From positions 248,001 through 312,000 of the forward strand of contig NZ_CYSG01000004.1 in assembly GCF_001457775.1 (NCBI RefSeq): a stretch of DNA of 64,000 bases, given 5' to 3'. Positions 42,291-51,559 of this stretch are shown here, one piece after another. Position numbers and translations under genes: made by a program. The stretch comes from Phaeobacter sp. CECT 5382. Lineage in GTDB: Bacteria; Pseudomonadota; Alphaproteobacteria; Rhodobacterales; Rhodobacteraceae. The notes beneath the pieces are model-generated. The model saw only the letters and a list, made by a program, of their open reading frames with translations, had not been told where the DNA came from and did no database searches. Every line of letters starts with the position of its first letter. Position 1 is the first letter of the stretch.

Positions 42291-42784
42291 GCGGGGGTGT
42301 GCAAGAACGGGTTTGGCAAGAAAACGGCCCATCTGGCCTGCGCGCCGTTGCTTTGGCCCGAACCTGGATCGGCACCCCTTATCGACATCAGGCATCCTGT
42401 AGCGGTGCGGGCTGTGACTGCCTGGGCCTGATTCGTGGGGTCTGGCGCGGGCTCTACGCGATAGAGCCGGAACTGCCGCCTGCCTATTCGATGGATTGGT
42501 CTGAAGCCCAGGGTGAAGAGCGGCTCTGGCAGGCGGCCCTGCGCCATCTGGCGACCAAACCGCTGGGGCAGGCGGCACCAGGAGATGTGTTGTTGTTTCG
42601 CATGCGCACCGGAGCGGTGGCAAAGCACCTGGGAGTGCAAGCGCGGACAGCCACTGGGAGCTCTGGTGAAGGGGCGTCCTTTGTTCACGCCTATTCGGGA
42701 CATGGTGTCAAGGAAAGCGCTCTGACCTCTGCGTGGCAGCGCCGTATTGTGGCGCGCTTTACTTTTCCTGAGGAGCTGAGCTGA
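42287..42784 (+). CDS. GTA NlpC/P60 cell-wall peptidase (g14)
   Basis: 165 residues. WIGTPYRHQASCSGAGCDCL contains the nucleophile Cys in GCDCLGLIRG, with AAPGDVLLFRM and the basic residue region KHLGVQA/FVHAYSGHGVKESAL completing the NlpC/P60 fold. It is a tail-tip peptidase expected to open the recipient's peptidoglycan stem peptides during DNA delivery. It overlaps g15 by one base at 42784. Confidence 0.92.
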   Translation: MSGGVQERVWQENGPSGLRAVALARTWIGTPYRHQASCSGAGCDCLGLIRGVWRGLYAIEPELPPAYSMDWSEAQGEERLWQAALRHLATKPLGQAAPGDVLLFRMRTGAVAKHLGVQARTATGSSGEGASFVHAYSGHGVKESALTSAWQRRIVARFTFPEELS

Positions 42785-45700
42785 TGGCGACGATTGTTCT
42801 TTCTGCTGCCGGGGCGGCGATAGGTGGCAGCCTTGGCGGTGCCGTGGCAGGGCTGTCTTCGGTGGCCATTGGGCGGGCTGTGGGGGCGACACTGGGGCGG
42901 GTGATTGATGATCGCTTGCTGGGGCTGGGATCGGATGCGGTTGAGGTCGGCCAGGTCGACCGGTTCCGCCTGACACAGGCAAGTGATGGTCAGCCGATGG
43001 CGCAGGTTTTTGGGCGGTCAAGGATTGGCGGCCAGGTGATCTGGGCCACAGAGTTCGTCGAGGCGACATCTACCACGGGTGGCGGCGGCAAGGGCGCCTC
43101 TCGCCAACCCGAAACCACCAGCTACAGCTATTCGGTTTCGCTGGCCGTGGCCTTGTGTGCTGGTGAGATTGCTGCCGTGCCGCGTGTCTGGGCCGATGGC
43201 GAAGAGGTGGCACCGCAGGATCTCAACATGACGCTCTATCGCGGCACCCCGGATCAGCTGCCGGATCCGCTGATGGAAGCAGTCGAAGGCACCGGCGAAG
43301 TGCCCGCCTATCGCGGCACCGCCTATGTGGTGATGGAAAACCTGCAGCTTGATAGTTTTGGCAACCGGGTGCCGCAGTTTTCATTTGAGGTGGTCCGGGC
43401 CGAGCAACCTGACAGCCCTGACTATGATCTCGATCTGGGGCAATTGGTACGTGGTGTCGCCCTGATGCCAGGCACCGGAGAATACACGCTGGCCAGCACG
43501 CCAGTGCACTACGCATCGGGACCGGGCACGGTGAAATCCGCCAATAGCCATACCGCATCGGGGGAGACTGATCTTCAGACCTCTATAGAGGCTTTGAGCT
43601 CAGAACTGCCCAGTTGCGAGGCGGCTTCGCTCATCGTGTCCTGGTTTGGCAATGATCTGCGCTGTGGCACTTGTACGATCAAGCCCAAGGTAGAGCAGAA
43701 AGATGCCGAGGGTTCACCTATGCTCTGGTCGGTCGCATCTGAGAGCCGTGCCACTGCGGATCTGGTGCTCCAAGACGAGGAGGGGCGTCCGCTTTATGGG
43801 GGGACCCCGGCGGATGCTGCGGTGGTCGAGGCCATTACGGCACTGCAGGAGGCTGGAAAGCGCGTGATGTTCTATCCCTTCATTCTGATGGATCAGGACG
43901 CAGGCAACAGTCTGCCCGACCCCTGGAGTGACGCCGAAACTCAGGCCGCTTTGCCCTGGCGGGGACGGATCACCCTGTCCAAGGCGCCGGGGCAGCCAGA
44001 TAGTCCCGACCAGACCATCACAGCGGATGCTGAAGTCGCGGCCTTCATGGGTACCGCTGTGGCGGCGGATTTTGCAGTTGGCAACGGTACGGTCAGCTAT
44101 ACCGGGCCATCCGAGTGGGGCCTGAGACGGTTTATCCTGCACTACGCCGCACTCTGTGCCGCTGCCGGTGGGGTGGATGCCTTTTGCATTGGCTCTGAAA
44201 TGCGCGGGCTGACGCAGATCCGAGGCGCAGCTGGATTTCCCGCTGTTGAGGCCCTGCGCCAGCTGGCAGCTGAGGTGCGCCTGCTGCTGCCAGAGGCAAA
44301 AATCAGCTATGCCGCCGACTGGTCGGAGTACTGGGGGTATAACAGCCCAGAGGGAGATCGCTATTTCCATCTCGACCCGCTCTGGGCGGATAGCAATATC
44401 GATTTCATCGGGATCGACAACTACATGCCGCTGTCGGATTGGCGCGAAGGTGTCGAACATCTGGATGCCACATCAGGCGCCGCGAGCATCTACGATCTCG
44501 ACTACCTGCGTGCCAATGTCGAAGGCGGCGAGGGTTATGACTGGTACTACCACTCACCAGAAGCCGAAGCCGCCCAAATCCGCACAGACATCACCGATGG
44601 CGCCCATGATGAACCCTGGGTCTGGCGCTACAAAGACCTGAAGAACTGGTGGTTGAATACGCATCACGATCGGGTTGCTGGTAGTCGTCAGGAAACGGCC
44701 AGCGACTGGGTGCCCGAGATGAAGCCGATCTGGTTCACCGAACTGGGCTGTGCGGCTATAGACAAGGGCACCAATCAGCCCAACAAGTTCCTAGACCCCA
44801 AAAGCTCGGAATCGAAGCTGCCGAAATACTCCAATGGCAATCGCGATGACCTGATGCAGATGCAATATCTGCGCGCCTTGCTCGGCTATTGGGGGGAGGA
44901 TGATAACAACCCGGTGTCACAGGAATACGAGGGGCAAATGCTCGATATGAGCAACGCCTTTGTCTGGGCCTGGGATGCGCGCCCCTTTCCTGCCTTTCCC
45001 AATCTGCCCGATGTCTGGAGCGATGGTGAAAACTATCTGCGCGGTCATTGGCTGAATGGGCGGGCCGGGCAGCGCTCTTTAGCCTCGGTGGTGAGTGAAA
45101 TCTGCGCAGGAGCAGGCCAAAGCCTGATCGACGTGTCAGAACTGCACGGCATCGTGCATGGCTATACCCTGCATGACGTCGGCGAAGCCCGCGCCGCCCT
45201 GCAGCCTCTCAGCCTGCGCTATGGGTTTGACAGTATCGAACGCGACGGTGTTTTGCTGTTTCGCCCCCGCGTGGGGACAGGCGCACAAAGGGTGAGTGCA
45301 GACCAGCTTGTTGCGCGTGACGAGATGGACGGTCTTTTGGAGCTGCAGCGTGAAGCCGAGGCCGAAATTGCCGGGCGGGTGCGCCTGCGGTTTGTCGAAT
45401 GGGGGGCGGCCTATGATATCGCCGCCGAAGAGGCGTCATTGCCGGATGAGCAGACCCATGCGGTCAGCGCCAGCGATGTTGCCATTGTGCTGACCCGTGC
45501 CGAAGCACGCCAGACGGTCGAACGCTGGCTGGCTGAGGCGCGGGTGTCGCGCGATACCGCCCGCTTTGTGCTACCGCCTTCTGCGCTGGGCCTCGGCGTT
45601 GGTGATATCGTCTCTGTGACCAGTTCCGGATCAAAGACTGCTGGACTGGCGGCGCAGACCGGCCAGACGGATGGCGAAGCATCCGAACGCTACCGTCTCG

Positions 45701-46785
45701 ATCGGGTGGAGATCGGCACCGCTCAGATCGTAGATGCCGTAAGGATAGAGCCGGAAGTTTATTTGCCCGCGCAAGTCCCGGAGGATCTGCCTGGTATTGC
45801 CGCCTTTGTGCCGCCCTTGCCGGTACTGCCACTGTTCATGGATCTGCCACTGCTGGGGGGCGCCGAAGCTCCGCATGCGCCGCATCTGGCAGTGAGTGGT
45901 CAGCCCTGGCCTGGCTCGGTGGCGCTCTATGGGTCGGAAAGCGACGAAAACTATCTGCTGGAGCAGATCATCGCCGCCCGGAGTGTGGTCGGGCTCAGTG
46001 AGACCCTGCTTTCGGCAGGGCCTGTCGGTCGGTGGGATCTGGGAGCAGACCTGCAGATCAAACTCATCTCTGGCGGGTTGCAAAGCCGCGACAGGCTGGC
46101 GGTGCTCAATGGCGCCAATTTGGCGGCCATTGGCGACGGCAGCAATGGCAATTGGGAGATCTTTCAGTTTCAAACGGCAGATCTTGTCGCGCCAGATACC
46201 TATCAGCTGCGCGGACGCCTGCGTGGTCAGCTGGGCAGCGACGGGCTGATGCCGCCTGCCTGGCCGGAAGGATCCTATGTGGTCTTGCTCGACGCAGCTC
46301 TGACGCAGCTTGATCTGAGCCTGTTCCAGCGCCGTCTGGCGCGCAACTACCGGATTGGTCCGGCGCGGCGCAGCTATGATGACCCCAGCTATGTGCACCG
46401 GGTCGAATCCTTTGAGGGCAATGGCCTGCGCCCCTATGCTCCGGTGCATCTGCGTCAGGCCGTGGCTGGCGGGCCGAAAACTGCGGCCGCTAGGGCCGGG
46501 GCGCTGGGCGAGGATCTTGAATTCAGCTGGATACGGCGTGGCAGGATTGAAAGTGATAGCTGGGATCTGGAGGAAATCCCTCTGGGGGAGACGCAAGAGG
46601 TCTACCGCCTGCGTCTGATGCGGGGTCAGCAGACCTTGCGCGAAGTTCAACTGAGCACCTCGCAGTGGAACTACCCAGCAGCTGAACAGGTGGCGGATGG
46701 TATCCTGCCCGGTGACAGGCTGGAGGTCGCGCAGGTTTCGGATCGCTATGGAGCTGGTTTTGCCGCCAGCATTCCTTTGGCATGA
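42784..46785 (+). CDS. GTA host-specificity megatron protein (g15)
   Basis: 1333 residues, the tail tip of RcGTA-type particles. The N-terminal part has a glycine/alanine-rich membrane-active-looking stretch (LSAAGAAIGGSLGGAVAGLS). A GTA TIM-barrel-like domain spans about 440-720, with DAFCIGSEMRGLTQIRGAAG, ISYAADWSEYWGYNSPEGDR, IDFIGIDNYMPLSDW and WFTELGCAAIDKGTNQPNKF, similar to a glycoside-hydrolase barrel. A phage-tail-3-type domain follows (about 760-1000), then a C-terminal region of fibronectin-like character. It contacts the recipient surface and may pierce or digest the envelope. The frame is fully intact. Confidence 0.93.
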   Translation: MATIVLSAAGAAIGGSLGGAVAGLSSVAIGRAVGATLGRVIDDRLLGLGSDAVEVGQVDRFRLTQASDGQPMAQVFGRSRIGGQVIWATEFVEATSTTGGGGKGASRQPETTSYSYSVSLAVALCAGEIAAVPRVWADGEEVAPQDLNMTLYRGTPDQLPDPLMEAVEGTGEVPAYRGTAYVVMENLQLDSFGNRVPQFSFEVVRAEQPDSPDYDLDLGQLVRGVALMPGTGEYTLASTPVHYASGPGTVKSANSHTASGETDLQTSIEALSSELPSCEAASLIVSWFGNDLRCGTCTIKPKVEQKDAEGSPMLWSVASESRATADLVLQDEEGRPLYGGTPADAAVVEAITALQEAGKRVMFYPFILMDQDAGNSLPDPWSDAETQAALPWRGRITLSKAPGQPDSPDQTITADAEVAAFMGTAVAADFAVGNGTVSYTGPSEWGLRRFILHYAALCAAAGGVDAFCIGSEMRGLTQIRGAAGFPAVEALRQLAAEVRLLLPEAKISYAADWSEYWGYNSPEGDRYFHLDPLWADSNIDFIGIDNYMPLSDWREGVEHLDATSGAASIYDLDYLRANVEGGEGYDWYYHSPEAEAAQIRTDITDGAHDEPWVWRYKDLKNWWLNTHHDRVAGSRQETASDWVPEMKPIWFTELGCAAIDKGTNQPNKFLDPKSSESKLPKYSNGNRDDLMQMQYLRALLGYWGEDDNNPVSQEYEGQMLDMSNAFVWAWDARPFPAFPNLPDVWSDGENYLRGHWLNGRAGQRSLASVVSEICAGAGQSLIDVSELHGIVHGYTLHDVGEARAALQPLSLRYGFDSIERDGVLLFRPRVGTGAQRVSADQLVARDEMDGLLELQREAEAEIAGRVRLRFVEWGAAYDIAAEEASLPDEQTHAVSASDVAIVLTRAEARQTVERWLAEARVSRDTARFVLPPSALGLGVGDIVSVTSSGSKTAGLAAQTGQTDGEASERYRLDRVEIGTAQIVDAVRIEPEVYLPAQVPEDLPGIAAFVPPLPVLPLFMDLPLLGGAEAPHAPHLAVSGQPWPGSVALYGSESDENYLLEQIIAARSVVGLSETLLSAGPVGRWDLGADLQIKLISGGLQSRDRLAVLNGANLAAIGDGSNGNWEIFQFQTADLVAPDTYQLRGRLRGQLGSDGLMPPAWPEGSYVVLLDAALTQLDLSLFQRRLARNYRIGPARRSYDDPSYVHRVESFEGNGLRPYAPVHLRQAVAGGPKTAAARAGALGEDLEFSWIRRGRIESDSWDLEEIPLGETQEVYRLRLMRGQQTLREVQLSTSQWNYPAAEQVADGILPGDRLEVAQVSDRYGAGFAASIPLA

Positions 46786-46822
46786 CAGGTTCGGGGACAA
46801 GATCCCGTGCCTCGGACCGCAA

Positions 46823-47188
46823 GTGACGGCTGAGCCATTGTGGCGACCAAGTCCGGTTTTGCCGCAGGATGTTACAACTCTGGCCCGTGCCCTGCTTGCG
46901 CAGCCACTATGCCGACGCCGAGACCTGTGTCGCGACCTGTTTGATGCAGCGGAACAGGCCGCCGACCATATGCGGTGTCGCAATCAGCTGCACCCGCGTT
47001 GGGGCAATGGCACTCTGGATGCGGCGGCCAGAACCATGCCTCTTGTGCAAGAGCCGCTCTGGCATGATCCGGAGTTCATTGACAGCCTGCTGCTGGTCCT
47101 GGTCGAGCTGAAGCTGCGGCTTGCACCAGCAGCCGAAAAGCCGGGAACTACAAAAATTGTGCGCGCCAGTTCATGGACATGCCCATAG
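46823..47188 (+). CDS. DUF7742-like small protein linked to the GTA cluster
   Basis: 121 residues from GTG 46823, 37 bp after g15. QDVTTLARALLAQPLCRRRD, then DLFDAAEQAADHMRCRNQLH and the clear family core HPRWGNGTLDAAARTMPLVQ followed by DPEFIDSLLLVLVEL match a short family found beside Rhodobacterales GTA clusters (DUF7742 as I recall it). The function is unknown. Co-transcription with g15 is likely from spacing. The start is uncertain because the frame is open upstream, inside g15. Confidence 0.6.
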   Translation: MTAEPLWRPSPVLPQDVTTLARALLAQPLCRRRDLCRDLFDAAEQAADHMRCRNQLHPRWGNGTLDAAARTMPLVQEPLWHDPEFIDSLLLVLVELKLRLAPAAEKPGTTKIVRASSWTCP

Positions 47189-47324
47189 TCTGGCGGGGTG
47201 GCCACGTGCCGGTATTGTGACCCATTCAATTTCGAAATCTTCTTCATCAAGGGTTTGCGTTTGGGTTTTTCTGCCCTAGATGCCATGATGAGTGCCAGCG
47301 AGGCCAGAAAGAGGACAGCAGGTC

Positions 47325-48143
47325 ATGATCAAGTTGCGTACAGCAGTAGCTCCCCTGGATCCGGTCTGGGATCAGATCTCGACGGAGGCACGCGAAGCCG
47401 TCGCCAAGCAGCCGCTGATGGGCGGGCTGATCCATGCCTGTATCCTGCACCATCCAACGATCGAAAAGGCCCTGTCCTATCGCATTGCAGCCAAGCTGTG
47501 CTCGAACGAGATGTCGATGGTGATCCTGCGAGAAATCGTCGATGCAGCCTATGCGGCGGATGCCAGCCTGATTGCTGCGGCGCGCGCCGATCTGATGGCG
47601 GTTTATGACCGTGACCCGGCCTGCCATCGTTTGTTGCAACCGATCCTATACTTCAAAGGCTATCAGGCCGTGCAGGCCTATCGCGTGGCCCATTGGTTGT
47701 GGAAGCAGGGCGATCAGGATCTGGCGTTTTTCTTCCAGATGCGGATCTCAGAGATCTTTGGCGTCGATATTCATCCCGGCGCCCGTATTGGCCGCGGCAT
47801 CATGATCGACCACGCCCATTCCATCGTCATTGGCGAGACTGCGGTTGTCGGCAACAACGTCTCCATGTTGCATTCGGTGACGCTGGGCGGTACCGGCAAG
47901 GAAGAAGAGGACCGCCACCCCAAGATCGAAGACGGCGTTCTGATCGGGGCCGGTGCCAAGGTGCTGGGCAATATCCGGATTGGCCATTGCAGTCGCATTG
48001 CGGCCGGCTCTGTCGTCCTGTCCGAAGTGCCGCCCTGCAAAACCGTTGCGGGTGTGCCGGCAAAGATCGTTGGTGAAGCGGGCTGTGATCAGCCTTCGGT
48101 CAGCATGGATCAGGTGGTGCCAAACGGATCACTTCAGCCTTAA
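47325..48143 (+). CDS. cysE: serine O-acetyltransferase
   Basis: 272 residues from ATG 47325 (AGAGGA upstream; the longer in-frame start at 47292 adds no conserved residues). The N-terminal helical domain reads DPVWDQISTEAREAVAKQPL, AYRVAHWLWKQGDQDLAFFF and QMRISEIFGVDIHPGARIGR. The left-handed beta-helix includes the catalytic His/Asp region MIDHAHSIVIGETAVVGNNV and HSVTLGGTGKEEEDRHPKI, then PAKIVGEA. It makes O-acetylserine for cysteine synthesis and is normally feedback inhibited by cysteine through the C-terminus. A terminator follows. Confidence 0.95.
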   Translation: MIKLRTAVAPLDPVWDQISTEAREAVAKQPLMGGLIHACILHHPTIEKALSYRIAAKLCSNEMSMVILREIVDAAYAADASLIAAARADLMAVYDRDPACHRLLQPILYFKGYQAVQAYRVAHWLWKQGDQDLAFFFQMRISEIFGVDIHPGARIGRGIMIDHAHSIVIGETAVVGNNVSMLHSVTLGGTGKEEEDRHPKIEDGVLIGAGAKVLGNIRIGHCSRIAAGSVVLSEVPPCKTVAGVPAKIVGEAGCDQPSVSMDQVVPNGSLQP

Positions 48144-48213
48144 GACTGTGTCGGATGGAAACATCCAAGGGGCTTAGCCTGATTGCGACATCGCAACTGC
48201 AGATGTAAAACGT

Positions 48214-48243
48214 CAAAAAGGGGCAGTTTTGCCCCTTTTTTCG
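48214..48243. terminator. terminator between cysE and the convergent glycosyltransferase-methyltransferase gene
   Basis: The stem AAAAAGGGGCA/TGCCCCTTTTT is near-symmetrical and has T-runs on both strands, so it can serve both directions. Confidence 0.8.
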
Positions 48244-48369
48244 TGTCTTCAATGGCTTGCAGAGTATTTCTCCGGGCTAGCCCTGCAAATTTGGAAGGGG
48301 TTTGCGGCCGAACAAGACAGCGTAGAACGGAGAACTGTGGTTCCCCGTTCCGATACATGCAGCACCAGC

Positions 48370-49965
48370 CTACTTACGAGAGGTGAAGTGATCTGCCACT
48401 GCCTTTTCCTTGTCGGTCAGGGCGCGTTTTTCAAAGACCACGAACATGGAGTCGACGGCGCGCGGCGTACGGATCAGCTCGTCCTGGCCCATCCCGTCCT
48501 CATGCAGTTTGCGACCGATCGGGTTGAGGTTATAGGTAAGCTTCTTGGTGTCAAAGCGATGCTCTTTCCAGCCAAGATACCAGTGCCAATCTGTATAGTA
48601 GAGCCAGCTGTTTTCATTGAACGCACGGATATGGGTCGGGTCCTGCCATGCGCCGAAGGACAGATCATATGGCACCAGAATTTCAAAATGACCACCAACC
48701 GACATCATGTTCATGCAGTTGGTCATAGCCGATACCAGATCGGGGATATGCTCGATCACATCATTGCAGATGATCTTGTCAAACATGCCTTCCTCGAGGG
48801 TCACTTTGCCAAAGCGGTCGCACTCAAACTCCGTACCGATCAGATCCTTGCGGCTGAGGTCGGTGACAATATCCGGGCTCCAATAGTCCGAGTAGTCCAG
48901 ATTGACGCAGTCTTTGCGGAAGTCCTTGCCGCTGCCCATGTTCAGGGTGCGGGGCAAAGCAAGGGAGGGAGCTGCCGTCGGCGCTGCGGCAGGAGCTGGC
49001 TTGCTTGATTGCGCTTTGGGCGGCTTGGCTTTTTTCGGGTTTGCTGTCGTGGCCTTGGATTTTTCTGATTTGGGCGTCACGGGCGCCGGGGCCGTGGATG
49101 CTGGGGCTTTGCCATCCAGAACAAGATCGACCAGAATGTCGCTTTCTTTCAGCGCAGAAAAGGCGGTAAAACCTGCGTCTTCGACCTCTGCGCGCATTTT
49201 GTCGTCATTGACCAGTGCGATACAGCTGGTGACCAGGTCCTCGTAGGGCACCAGCGTCAGCGCATCCTGCAGGGGGTGGGCAATCAGAGAGTTCGATCCA
49301 AATTCGGAAACGACGGCTTTTTTGTTGGCGAGCAGGTAGGAAACACGCGCGATTTCAAAGATTTTGGTGTCATAAAAATGGATATTCAGCACCACCTTGG
49401 CGCGGGCAATATGCGCATCGCGCTCTTCGCCATAAACGCCGAACAGATGCACCACGTTCAGGCCTGCTTCGCGCAGGGAATCGAGCACCATTTTGCGTCG
49501 CTCGTTGAGGCTGCCGTAAAACAGGACATCAATGTCTTGTTCCACCGGTTTTTCGATCCGGCTCAACGCGGCGCAATAGCCAATGGGGGCCAGTTTTGGG
49601 CTTTGATCCATGACCAGAGTTTCAAGGTACTGCAGGTTTTCCGTGCTGTAATCCCAGACCTGAAAATTCGACAAAAGCCAACGCAACTCGGGCGTGTCCC
49701 AAGCGGATTTATTGCCGAGCTGTTCGAAATTGTAGATGATCGTGTCCTTGGGCAACTGCGCAAAAGTCGCAGGTTGCAAAAGATTGGCGCCAAGAATGAT
49801 ATTGCGCGCTTCAGAGTCGATCGCGTTGATACTGAGCTTGGCGTTCAGCGAAAGCTCTTGCAGGCCAAACAAAAGTGTTTCGCCGATTTCATCAAAAGCG
49901 GCGGCATGTACGTAGCCGTCGGGTTTGACCATGGTGATATTGTAGTCTGTTGTCGAGTGTGTCAT
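48370..49965 (-). CDS. glycosyltransferase - methyltransferase fusion protein
   Basis: 531 residues from ATG 49965 (GGAAG six bases upstream). Residues 1 to about 285 resemble a GT-B type transferase: IIYNFEQLGNKSAW, DIDVLFYGSLNERRKMVLDS, ARAKVVLNIHFYDTKIFEIA and RVSYLLANKKAVVSEFG. A Pro/Ala/Lys/Ser linker (about 290-340) joins a C-terminal class I SAM methyltransferase: LPRTLNMGSGKDFRKDCVNL, DKIICNDVIEHIPDLVSAMT and MNMMSVGGHFEILVPYDLSF. It probably glycosylates and methylates the same glycan or polymer. It stands alone on the minus strand between cysE and the pdh operon. Confidence 0.75.
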   Translation of the reverse strand: MTHSTTDYNITMVKPDGYVHAAAFDEIGETLLFGLQELSLNAKLSINAIDSEARNIILGANLLQPATFAQLPKDTIIYNFEQLGNKSAWDTPELRWLLSNFQVWDYSTENLQYLETLVMDQSPKLAPIGYCAALSRIEKPVEQDIDVLFYGSLNERRKMVLDSLREAGLNVVHLFGVYGEERDAHIARAKVVLNIHFYDTKIFEIARVSYLLANKKAVVSEFGSNSLIAHPLQDALTLVPYEDLVTSCIALVNDDKMRAEVEDAGFTAFSALKESDILVDLVLDGKAPASTAPAPVTPKSEKSKATTANPKKAKPPKAQSSKPAPAAAPTAAPSLALPRTLNMGSGKDFRKDCVNLDYSDYWSPDIVTDLSRKDLIGTEFECDRFGKVTLEEGMFDKIICNDVIEHIPDLVSAMTNCMNMMSVGGHFEILVPYDLSFGAWQDPTHIRAFNENSWLYYTDWHWYLGWKEHRFDTKKLTYNLNPIGRKLHEDGMGQDELIRTPRAVDSMFVVFEKRALTDKEKAVADHFTSRK

Positions 49966-50135
49966 TTCATCTTCCATCATGCCAGTCAGTCGCCACTGTT
50001 TGAGATGAATAGAGCAAGAACTTTAATAAAATCCCTATGCCTGAAGAATTGAGAAAAACAATCTATGCGGGAGTCGCGTTTTCTGTGTGAAGATGTCGAG
50101 ATGCTGCCGTAAAGCCAGGGAAAAATGAAAAACGA

Positions 50136-50171
50136 AAAAACCTTCGCCCTGTGTTTCAGGGCGAAGGTTTG
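50136..50171 (-). terminator. rho-independent terminator after pdhC
   Basis: On the minus strand AAACCTTCGCCCT pairs with AGGGCGAAGGTTT and runs into a T-tract. It lies about 60 bp after the pdhC stop. Confidence 0.85.
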
Positions 50172-50231
50172 TATGACGACCTTCCAGTTCGACCTGCAAA
50201 ATGCATTGGAACGATTTGTGATCTGGAAAAA

Positions 50232-51545
50232 TTAGGCCAGCATGACCATTGGATTTTCCAGGTTTTCGACGATGGCCTGCAACAGCTGCGCCCCAAGGGC
50301 TCCGTCGATGACGCGGTGATCAACAGACATTGTGACGCTCATCACTGTCGCCACTTTCAATTCACCATCTGCGCCGACTACGGGTTTCTTGGCCCCGGCA
50401 CCGACAGCTAGGATGCCAGCATGCGGTGGGTTCACGATGGCATCGAAATTGTCGATGCCGAACATGCCGAGGTTGGAAATGGCAAAGCTGCCGCCCTGAT
50501 ATTCATGCGGCGCAAGCTTGCGGTCGCGGGCGCGAGCAGCTAGATCCTTCATCTCAGCCGACAGAGCCGACAGGGATTTCATGTCGCTGTCCTGCAGCAC
50601 GGGCGTGAACAGCCCACCTTCTATGGCGACGGCCACTGCCACATCAGAAGCTTTCATCTTCAGCACACGATCACCGGCCCAGACCGCATTGGCATCCGGC
50701 ACCGCCTGTAGCGCCAGCGCCACGGCCTTGATGATGAAATCATTGACCGAGAGTTTGACGCCACGGCCCTCGAGCTGCCTGTTCAGCTGAGCGCGAAACT
50801 TGAGCAGTGCATCGAGCTGGATGTCGCGACGCAGATAGAAATGCGGCACGGTCTGTTTGGCTTCGGTGAGGCGGGCGGCAATGGTCTTGCGCATGCCATC
50901 AAGGCTGACCTCTTCATAGGTGCGCCCCTCATACATGCGGGCAACCATATCGGCAGAGGCGCCTGTTGGCATAGAAGTCGCACCAGGCGTGGCGGGTGCC
51001 ACTGTAGGGGCTGTCGCAGCAGCGGGTTGTGGTGCCGCAGTGGCGGTTTCCACATCTGCCTTGACGATACGACCACGCGGACCAGAGCCTGTGATCTGGG
51101 CCAGATCCAGCCCTTTGTCGGCCGCAATGCGACGTGCCAAAGGCGAGGCAAAGATCCGGGTGCCATCTGCGGCAACCGGGACTGCCGGGGCCGGGGCAGC
51201 GGGTGCCTCGGCGACCACAGGGGCCGCCTCGTGACCCGCGTCGGCTGCCAATGCAGCCTCTGACGGCGCAGCTGGCGTGGTGCCAATATCATCAGCGCTT
51301 TCGCCATCTTCCAACAAGACCGCAATGGGCGTGTTCACTTTCACGCCCTCAGAGCCCTCAGCTATGAGGATCTTGCCGACAATGCCTTCATCAACGGCCT
51401 CAAACTCCATCGTGGCCTTATCGGTTTCGATCTCGGCGATGAGGTCGCCAGACGAGACGGTATCGCCTTCCTTGACCAGCCATTTGGCAAGGGTGCCTTC
51501 CTCCATGGTGGGGGACAGCGCAGGCATCAGGATTTCTGTGGGCAT
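50232..51545 (-). CDS. pdhC: dihydrolipoyllysine acetyltransferase, E2 of pyruvate dehydrogenase
   Basis: 437 residues. The lipoyl domain (1 to about 78) carries Lys43 in ETDKATMEF. An Ala/Pro linker leads to the peripheral subunit-binding domain ([34 protein letters not shown], about 132-170). After a second linker comes the acetyltransferase core with [20 protein letters not shown] and the catalytic [14 protein letters not shown] (His410). It transfers acetyl from lipoamide to CoA and forms the complex core. Last gene of pdhA-pdhB-pdhC; 14 bp separate it from pdhB. Confidence 0.95.
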   Translation of the reverse strand: MPTEILMPALSPTMEEGTLAKWLVKEGDTVSSGDLIAEIETDKATMEFEAVDEGIVGKILIAEGSEGVKVNTPIAVLLEDGESADDIGTTPAAPSEAALAADAGHEAAPVVAEAPAAPAPAVPVAADGTRIFASPLARRIAADKGLDLAQITGSGPRGRIVKADVETATAAPQPAAATAPTVAPATPGATSMPTGASADMVARMYEGRTYEEVSLDGMRKTIAARLTEAKQTVPHFYLRRDIQLDALLKFRAQLNRQLEGRGVKLSVNDFIIKAVALALQAVPDANAVWAGDRVLKMKASDVAVAVAIEGGLFTPVLQDSDMKSLSALSAEMKDLAARARDRKLAPHEYQGGSFAISNLGMFGIDNFDAIVNPPHAGILAVGAGAKKPVVGADGELKVATVMSVTMSVDHRVIDGALGAQLLQAIVENLENPMVMLA

Positions 51546-51559
51546 GCTTCTCGCGCTCC

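Noticed and set aside
32401-46785. prophage
   Set aside because: There is no integrase, repressor, attachment site, replication or lysis gene; gene order is exactly that of RcGTA, so gene transfer agent is the better call.
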